From contig CATVYG010000012.1 in NCBI GenBank assembly GCA_958348225.1, positions 1 through 57,687 of the forward strand: a stretch of DNA of 57,687 nucleotides, given 5' to 3'. The notes beneath the pieces were generated by a model. The model made no database searches. It saw nothing but the letters and a program-made list of their open reading frames with translations, and was not told where the DNA came from. A program made the translations under genes and the position numbers. Shown here piece by piece: positions 52,740 through 57,687 of this stretch. Every line of letters begins with the position of its first letter. The stretch's first letter is position 1. This DNA is from an uncultured Collinsella sp. GTDB lineage: Bacteria > Actinomycetota > Coriobacteriia > Coriobacteriales > Coriobacteriaceae.

Positions 52740-52914
52740 GTCTAATACTTTTCCGAGAAGTGAACGAGCAGAATCGGACCTCCGAAGCATCGACACTTTT
52801 ACGTCGCTCTTTCCTGCGGTTTCGTCAAGTTCTTCCTGCAGTTTTGGCGCCGAAAAATGCGGATGGTTCGGGGGTCCAAAAACAGGCGTTCACTTCTCGG
52901 GAAAAGTATTAGAC
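52740..52914. repeat. 175-bp element with terminal inverted repeats (family 3)
   Basis: Ends GTCTAATACTTTTCCGAGAAG (27 bp, with GTGAACG) and its complement at 52887-52914 differ by one inserted base. Pairing continues inward with mismatches (GGACCTCCGAAGCATC against GGACCCCCGAACCATC). A second copy starts at 57610. There is no open frame, and it lies between converging genes. Confidence 0.8.
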
Positions 52915-52934
52915 CTCGATTCGCGCGGGTGCCC

Positions 52935-54230
52935 CTACCGTGGCAGGCGAATCGTAAAGCGGCTGCCGACGCCCTCGACCGAGGTCACGCCAATGACACC
53001 GCCATGGCTATCGACGATCCACTTGGCAATGGCAAGCCCCAGACCCGAGCCCTGCGCGCCGGCATCGCGTGCGTTGTCGGCTCGGTAGAACCGTTCAAAC
53101 GCGTGAGCTGCGGATTCCTGGTTCATGCCGATGCCTTCGTCCTCAACACTTATGTCGATCGTGCCCGTGCTCGCATCGGGCGTTATGCCAAACGTGATGG
53201 GCGTGCCCGCGTCCGAATACTTGGCGGCATTCTGCACGATTACGCGCAGAGCCTGCTTCACGAGCGCCACGTCGACGGACGCGTCGCAGCGCGGGTCGCT
53301 GACAAGCGCAGTGTCAAAGGCCAGTCGATACGTGTGCTCGGTATCGATCATCTGTGATTCCTCGCATACCTCGCCGACCAGTGCAGCCAGGTTAGTATTC
53401 GCGCGCCGCAGCACGGTGCGGCCGGCATCGCCGCGTGCCAAAAACAGCAGCTGCTCCACGAGCTCCTGCATGTGCTCGCTTTCGGCCTTGAGGGACGCGA
53501 TGGATTCCGCCAGCACGTCCGGGTCGTCTTTGCCCCAGCGGTCGAGCATGTTTACGTAGCCCTGAATCACCGCTATGGGCGTGCGCAGCTCGTGGCTTGC
53601 ATCGTTGACAAAGCGCATCTGCTGCAGCTTGGCCTCTTGCATCTGGCGCAGCAGGCGGTTGAGCGCGACCTCGATGCTTGCCAGGTCGGCGTCGCCGGTG
53701 GTGACGCTCGGCGAGTCGACGCTTGCGCGCTCGATGGCCTGCTCCAGCGTTTCCATCTTGCCGCCGGAGAGCTGCATACGGCCGAGCTCGTCCACGCGCA
53801 AGGCCAGGTCGTTGAGCGGCGCCATGGTGCGGCGCACGCGCCTCGCGCCGCCGAGCATGTTGAGCACGCTGATGACCTGCCAACCCACAACGACAAGGTA
53901 GAGAGGCCATAGCGTGACGAGGTCCTGCGCGAGGGGGAAGGTCTTGCTGGTGCGCGCAAGCTCGACGGTATAGGTGAGCGTTGTCAGGTCCCAGCCGCGC
54001 GCGGGCGTCAGCGACATGCCGTGAACGGTGGCGCTGGGAATCCAGCCTGCGGTAAACACGCTGTCGGGCAGCGTCTGGTTGTATCCATAGACGAGGATCG
54101 CCGCCGCAATCACCATCAGCAGCAGATCGAGCCAGACGTAGCTCATTAGGCGGCGCCACATATAGCCCCAGTTGATGGCGCGGGCGATGGAGGTGACGCG
54201 CTTGGCCTCGGTGTTACGCGCGGCAGACAT
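52935..54230 (-). CDS. Sensor histidine kinase
   Basis: 431 residues from the ATG at 54230, which overlaps the response-regulator stop. Two membrane helices (about 32-50 and 112-130) enclose an extracytoplasmic loop of about 60 residues. A HAMP-like linker follows, then the DHp domain with phosphorylatable His-213 in NDASHELRTP, and a HATPase domain with VQNAAKYSD (N box), VEDEGIGM (G1) and GSGLGLAIAKWI (G2). It partners the adjacent OmpR-type regulator. The signal sensed is unknown. Confidence 0.93.
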   Translation of the reverse strand: MSAARNTEAKRVTSIARAINWGYMWRRLMSYVWLDLLLMVIAAAILVYGYNQTLPDSVFTAGWIPSATVHGMSLTPARGWDLTTLTYTVELARTSKTFPLAQDLVTLWPLYLVVVGWQVISVLNMLGGARRVRRTMAPLNDLALRVDELGRMQLSGGKMETLEQAIERASVDSPSVTTGDADLASIEVALNRLLRQMQEAKLQQMRFVNDASHELRTPIAVIQGYVNMLDRWGKDDPDVLAESIASLKAESEHMQELVEQLLFLARGDAGRTVLRRANTNLAALVGEVCEESQMIDTEHTYRLAFDTALVSDPRCDASVDVALVKQALRVIVQNAAKYSDAGTPITFGITPDASTGTIDISVEDEGIGMNQESAAHAFERFYRADNARDAGAQGSGLGLAIAKWIVDSHGGVIGVTSVEGVGSRFTIRLPR

Positions 54231-54999
54231 AGCCCACCCCGCGCACGGTCTGGATGATGCGGGCGCTGCCGGCGTCTTCGATCTTGGCGCGCAGGTGCGC
54301 AATGTGCACGTCGACGTTGTTGGTGTCGCCCACGTATTCGTAGCCCAGCGCTTCGTGCGCGATGCGCTCGCGCGTGAGCACGGTGCCGGCATGCGCCATA
54401 AGCAGGGCGAGAACGTCGAACTCGCGGGCAGTCAGCACGATGGGCGAGCCGTCGACCGTGACTTCGCGGCGGTCTGGGTCGAGCGCGACCGAGCCCACGG
54501 CGAGCGTGGCGGGGGAGGGAGAGGCAGCGGTCTGGGCCGTGTCGGTTGCCGGGGACATTGTGGCGATACCGGCAGCCGTGCCGCTCGCTACGCCAGCCCT
54601 GGCGCCGGCGCCGCCAACGCCCGAAGCCGTCCGCGCGGCCTCCGAGCGCTTCAGCGCCACGCGGATCCGTGCGAACAGCTCCTCGATCGCAAACGGCTTG
54701 GTCAGGTAATCGTCGGCGCCGGCATCGAGCCCGGCAACCTTATCCATCACGGCATCGCGCGCGGTGACCATGATCACCGGCACGTCCTTGTGCTTGCGGA
54801 CACGCCGCAGGACCTCCATGCCGTTGAGCTGCGGCAACAGCACATCGAGCAGAATCAGATCGTAGTCGCGCTCCAGTGCCAGGTCCACGGCGGTGCGGCC
54901 GTCGGCGGCGTGCTCCACCTGGTAGCCCTCGTGTTCCAGCTCGAGCGTCACAAAGCGGGCGATTTTCTCCTCGTCCTCTACGATCAGAATCCGTGCCAT
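54214..54999 (-). CDS. OmpR-family response regulator
   Basis: 261 residues. Receiver domain 1-120 with Asp-9 acidic pocket, phospho-acceptor Asp-52 (LILLDVLLP) and Lys in YLTKPFAIEEL; a winged-helix DNA-binding domain (about 165-261) ends with VRGVGYVCRA. An Ala/Gly/Thr-rich linker of about 40 residues (about 122-162) joins them, much longer than usual in this family. It overlaps the kinase gene by 17 bases and so is co-translated. Confidence 0.94.
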   Translation of the reverse strand: MARILIVEDEEKIARFVTLELEHEGYQVEHAADGRTAVDLALERDYDLILLDVLLPQLNGMEVLRRVRKHKDVPVIMVTARDAVMDKVAGLDAGADDYLTKPFAIEELFARIRVALKRSEAARTASGVGGAGARAGVASGTAAGIATMSPATDTAQTAASPSPATLAVGSVALDPDRREVTVDGSPIVLTAREFDVLALLMAHAGTVLTRERIAHEALGYEYVGDTNNVDVHIAHLRAKIEDAGSARIIQTVRGVGYVCRA

Positions 55000-55017
55000 G
55001 CGTGCCCCCGTCTGCGA

Positions 55018-55560
55018 TTACTTGTCGTCGTTCAGATTTTGCTTGATGTCGTCCGCGGCATCGGCAGCGTGATTCATAAGGTTGTTGATGCTGCCGGGCA
55101 CGTCGCCGTCGCTGTCGATGCGGTAGCGCATGCCAAAGAACAGGCCAATCAGCATCAGCCATATCGTGGCGCCCCAGGCAAACAGGGCGATGATGGGGAT
55201 CAGGATGGGGATGTTGAGGATGATCGCATCGCGGCGCGTGGCGATAAACTTGGTGTCCAGACTCAGGCGGAAGAGCTTTTTGAGGTACTCCCACACGCTG
55301 TCCATCTTCTTGGAGAAGTCGGTCTTTTCGCTCGACTTTTCGTAGGCGGCCTGCGCGGCGACCATCTCGGCCGAGGGCTCATCGACTGGTGCGGACTCGG
55401 TGGCGGCGTGTGCCGACGTGGTCTGGGTCTTGCCCTGCGACTCAAGCCAAATGATGGCATCCAGAACGTTGCCGTCGGTGGCGTCGAGCGCGGCCTTGGC
55501 GTCGGTGTAGCTCACGTTGCACTTGGTGCGGATGGTTTCAACTTTTTCGAGGTCGTCCAT
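55018..55560 (-). CDS. UBA-like/DUF4342-type membrane protein
   Basis: 180 residues. Residues 1-45 resemble the UBA/EF-Ts N-terminal three-helix domain (VSYTDAKAALDATDGNVLDAIIWLE). A polar linker follows, then a helical region and one or two membrane segments near 125-155 (LNIPILIPIIALFAWGATIWLM). DUF4342 proteins share this order. It lies 18 bases upstream of the response-regulator gene on the same strand, so it may belong to that operon and act at the membrane with the kinase. Function unknown. Confidence 0.75.
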   Translation of the reverse strand: MDDLEKVETIRTKCNVSYTDAKAALDATDGNVLDAIIWLESQGKTQTTSAHAATESAPVDEPSAEMVAAQAAYEKSSEKTDFSKKMDSVWEYLKKLFRLSLDTKFIATRRDAIILNIPILIPIIALFAWGATIWLMLIGLFFGMRYRIDSDGDVPGSINNLMNHAADAADDIKQNLNDDK

Positions 55561-55939
55561 GACCTGTCCTTTCGTTCGATGGGCGCGACGCCGGGCGATC
55601 TGCCCGGGCGCGAGCGTTGCGTTCGGCGGCCTGCGTTGCGCGGCGCCGCCCCGCCCTTGGTCGAACTCTATAGTGCAGGTTATAGATTAAGCGATTCTTG
55701 AGCCAAGATTAATGTTGGATGAGTTTTTGGGTGGCGGTGGGGGTGGGCAGCCTTTGAGGCAAGCGCAGGCCGAGCGGCTAAAGCCCAGGGGTAAATTTGT
55801 GTCCGCACGGCGAGATATACTTATTACAAACGTTGAGGGCGTGACGGGACAAAGATGCCTGGAGCCCGTGAAATCAGAGGCTCCGCGGCGGCGCACGGGT
55901 GCAAACAGGCGAGGCTTCGACGCAAACAGGGGGTCATAA
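55561..55939. other. Divergent intergenic region
   Basis: This 379-bp gap separates the UBA-like gene (minus) from the phosphatase gene (plus). The centre (55670-55715) is A/T-rich and could hold divergent promoters. A G-rich tract lies at 55730-55750. I see no gene, palindrome family member or RNA structure that I can support. Confidence 0.5.
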
Positions 55940-56701
55940 GTGCATATCTACGCTATGAGTGACATTCACGGATGCTTGGACGCCTTTAAAGCGTCGCTTT
56001 CCACCATCGACCTCGAGGCCGAGGACTCCAAGCTGGTCCTGTTGGGTGATTACTGCGACCGAGGTCCCGATTCGCTCGAGGTCTTCGAACTCGTTATGGA
56101 CTTGCAAAAACGTTACGGCGATCGCGTCGTGGCGCTGCGTGGCAACCACGAGGAGATGCTCCTTGAGTACATTGATGAGGTAAACGATTTTAATTTTACG
56201 CAGGCATGGATACTTGCCGACAGCAATCTGGCAACGGCCAAGAGTTTCCTAGATGCCGAGGCATTCAAGCACGTTAAGCACCTGCTGAGGCTCAGGAAGT
56301 TCGAGGAGGCCTACGGCTTTACGGTTGAGCGCATAAAAGCCGAGCGCGCGGACGTCATCGCATGGGTTCGCAAACTCCCTTACTTTTACGAGAGCCCCTT
56401 TGGCCAGGTCTTTGTGCACGCCGGCGTTGACGAGGAAGCCGGCGAGTACTGGAAGTTCGGCACGCCCGACGTGTCATTTGTCACGATGCCGCCCGATTAC
56501 GTGGGACATAAGTTCTATCTGGATGTTATCGCCGGGCATATCAACACCGAGGCGGTCTCGGGCATTGCGGGCTACCGCGGTATCTGGCATGACGGGGCCA
56601 GCCATTACTACATCGACGGGAACGTCATGAAGAACGGCGAGGTCGCCATGCTGGACTACGACTCAGAGACAGGGAAGTACAGCGGGCCAGGGCTGGAGTA
56701 G
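55940..56701 (+). CDS. PPP-family serine/threonine-type metallophosphatase
   Basis: 253 residues from a GTG at 55940 after CAGGGGG. PPP motifs are intact: MSDIHGCLDAF near 6, LLGDYCDRGPDS near 34, LRGNHEEML near 67, a His in VFVHAGVD and GHINTEAVSG towards the end. Bacterial PPP enzymes include protein phosphatases and diadenosine-tetraphosphate hydrolases; the subgroup is not certain. Single gene. Confidence 0.88.
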   Translation: MHIYAMSDIHGCLDAFKASLSTIDLEAEDSKLVLLGDYCDRGPDSLEVFELVMDLQKRYGDRVVALRGNHEEMLLEYIDEVNDFNFTQAWILADSNLATAKSFLDAEAFKHVKHLLRLRKFEEAYGFTVERIKAERADVIAWVRKLPYFYESPFGQVFVHAGVDEEAGEYWKFGTPDVSFVTMPPDYVGHKFYLDVIAGHINTEAVSGIAGYRGIWHDGASHYYIDGNVMKNGEVAMLDYDSETGKYSGPGLE

Positions 56702-56725
56702 GTTGGAGGGCGATTATTTGCCTTT

Positions 56726-57475
56726 CTAGTAACGCAATGATCTATTAAGCCATTCATTCATTCTTCCAGAAGAATAATCTTCGATCCGCTTTCCTTCCTT
56801 TGTATTTAAGCGAAGTTCGGGTTTGATAGAGATGCCGCAGTATTCGGGTTTGACAGAGATAACGCAACGAAACTGCAGCTCTGCTGCATTCAAGTCTATC
56901 TTGTCCAATTGTTTAATATACCGATAAAGGCAATGATATTCGTGCTGTTCGCTGCCTAAGACGTGGGCGACATCGAGGTAGGCGAGCAGGGAGATGAGTA
57001 CGTGCCACTGCTGGTCTAAAACTTGTTTACCATTCTCGTCTTCGGTAAAGGGGTCAAAGGCGTCGAGTTCAGCAACCGCATCTTTGTCAAAGTAAAAGTG
57101 GTAATGTCGCTGATCGTCGGTGCGGCACTTAAGCACAAGGTAGAAAACAGCATCGTCTGCTGATACCTTTTTGCGGTTGTCTTTGCACCATTCATCCCAT
57201 CTGTCTTCTTTAAGGGCAGATTCCATTTCTTTAAGCTTATTTTCATTAAGTTCATTTAGCTCACGTACGGTCTTGCCCAGCTTATAGGCTGGGTCACTAT
57301 GAGGACTGTTTTCAGAAATATTTTTGCAAGGATCATTGCACCATTCAATAAAGTCCTTGACGTCTATTGGATTGGTATAAAACTCTCCGGTGGAAGACGC
57401 GTTTTTGCATATAGTGCCGACGCGGTCGAAAAAATCCCTGATATCGTTCAAATCGGCGAGCTTGTCTTCGTCCAT
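56726..57475 (-). CDS. Unknown 249-residue soluble protein, lower GC than surroundings
   Basis: No family recognised. The protein is highly charged, rich in Asp/Glu/Lys with many aromatic residues, and has no signal peptide or membrane helix. A central helical segment (LNELNENKLKEMESALKED) is followed by HYHFYFDKDAVAELDAF and a C-terminal part with repeated VSVKPEYCGISIKPELRL. Base composition is visibly more A/T-rich than neighbours, which suggests transfer from elsewhere. Start at 57475 follows GAAAGGAA. A family 3 repeat lies 135 bp upstream. Confidence 0.65.
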   Translation of the reverse strand: MDEDKLADLNDIRDFFDRVGTICKNASSTGEFYTNPIDVKDFIEWCNDPCKNISENSPHSDPAYKLGKTVRELNELNENKLKEMESALKEDRWDEWCKDNRKKVSADDAVFYLVLKCRTDDQRHYHFYFDKDAVAELDAFDPFTEDENGKQVLDQQWHVLISLLAYLDVAHVLGSEQHEYHCLYRYIKQLDKIDLNAAELQFRCVISVKPEYCGISIKPELRLNTKEGKRIEDYSSGRMNEWLNRSLRY

Positions 57476-57609
57476 ATCCAGATTCCTTTCTCATCAGGAA
57501 ACATGTCTCATTATAGGTGCGTTCGCGGTCGCGGTGACAGGCGGACGTGGGCGCCAGCGTGATTCCAGAGAAGGAAAATGACGGGGCTTCGGAACAGCCA
57601 AGAATCAAG

Positions 57610-57687
57610 GTCTAATACTTTTCCGAGAAGTGAACGAGTGAAATCGGACCCCTGAAGCATCGACACTTTAAAGGCGTCGTTTCCTGC
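57610..57687 (+). repeat. Second family 3 repeat, cut by the window end
   Basis: Bases from GTCTAATACTTTTCCGAGAA onward match 52740-52817 at roughly 85-90%, including GAAGCATCGACACTTT and TTTCCTGC. The right half lies outside the window. Confidence 0.75.

Noticed and set aside
55712..55939. A 75-codon plus-strand frame before the phosphatase gene
   Set aside because: It begins with a Gly run from a G-rich tract, has no ribosome site and no recognisable structure.

Overview
This window looks like a chromosomal segment of a high-GC Gram-positive gut actinobacterium of the Coriobacteriia, most likely Collinsella. This is an inference from gene content (split PTS and ABC sugar uptake, a complete his operon with a HisZ-HisG fusion, the eno-divIC-ppx cluster, Tat-type lipoproteins), the GC-rich codon bias and the many intergenic palindromes. 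No 16S rRNA is present to confirm it. No phage, transposase, integrase or CRISPR array was found.

Layout. 1-5.4 kb: palindromic elements, a leader-peptide attenuator, the carbon-starvation transporter gene cstA, and a large protein with a C-terminal TOPRIM-like DUF2220/JetD-type domain. 5.4-7.7 kb: tRNA-Gln, a peptidoglycan-binding-domain protein and a polyprenyl diphosphate synthase. 7.7-20.3 kb: an alpha-glucan region containing a PTS EIIC-EIIB-HAD fusion, a divergent GntR/HutC regulator, a maltose-type ABC importer with its ATPase, glycogen phosphorylase and MalQ. Five copies of a TTGTTTAAACAA-like palindrome lie in front of these units and suggest one TreR-like regulon. 20.4-26.1 kb: galE, a Tat-exported NlpC/P60-like hydrolase, murB, a LacI regulator and a small unknown protein. 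26.1-34.1 kb: two overlapping GntR genes followed by a mannose-family PTS (EIIA, EIIB, EIIC, EIID), an FrlC-like epimerase, and two copies of an FrlB-like SIS deglycase gene. The two copies appear identical and flank the locus. Together these read as an Amadori-product (fructoselysine/glucoselysine type) uptake and breakdown system with its own paired GGTATYA operator sites.

34.3-43.4 kb: histidine biosynthesis hisZG-D-C-B-H-A-F-I-(small orf)-E, with a convergent PHP-type histidinol-phosphatase that would complete the pathway. 43.7-49.1 kb: an orphan LarC2-like gene, a YfcE-like phosphoesterase, mazG, eno, a DivIC/FtsB protein and ppx/gppA. 49.3-57.7 kb: an AAA/DUF4143 ATPase with 33-bp tandem repeats upstream, tRNA-Leu with duplicated 3' sequence, an orphan galactitol-type EIIB with a VOC protein, a two-component system, a UBA-like membrane protein, a PPP-type phosphatase and a lower-GC unknown gene.

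The most unusual signal is intergenic. Several families of long inverted repeats are present. In one, a conserved core of about 70 bp sits inside perfect 31- or 45-bp arms whose sequences differ completely between loci. In another, the inner stem carries compensatory changes between two copies. A third is a three-unit array of palindromes with an 80-bp period. These are reported separately below.
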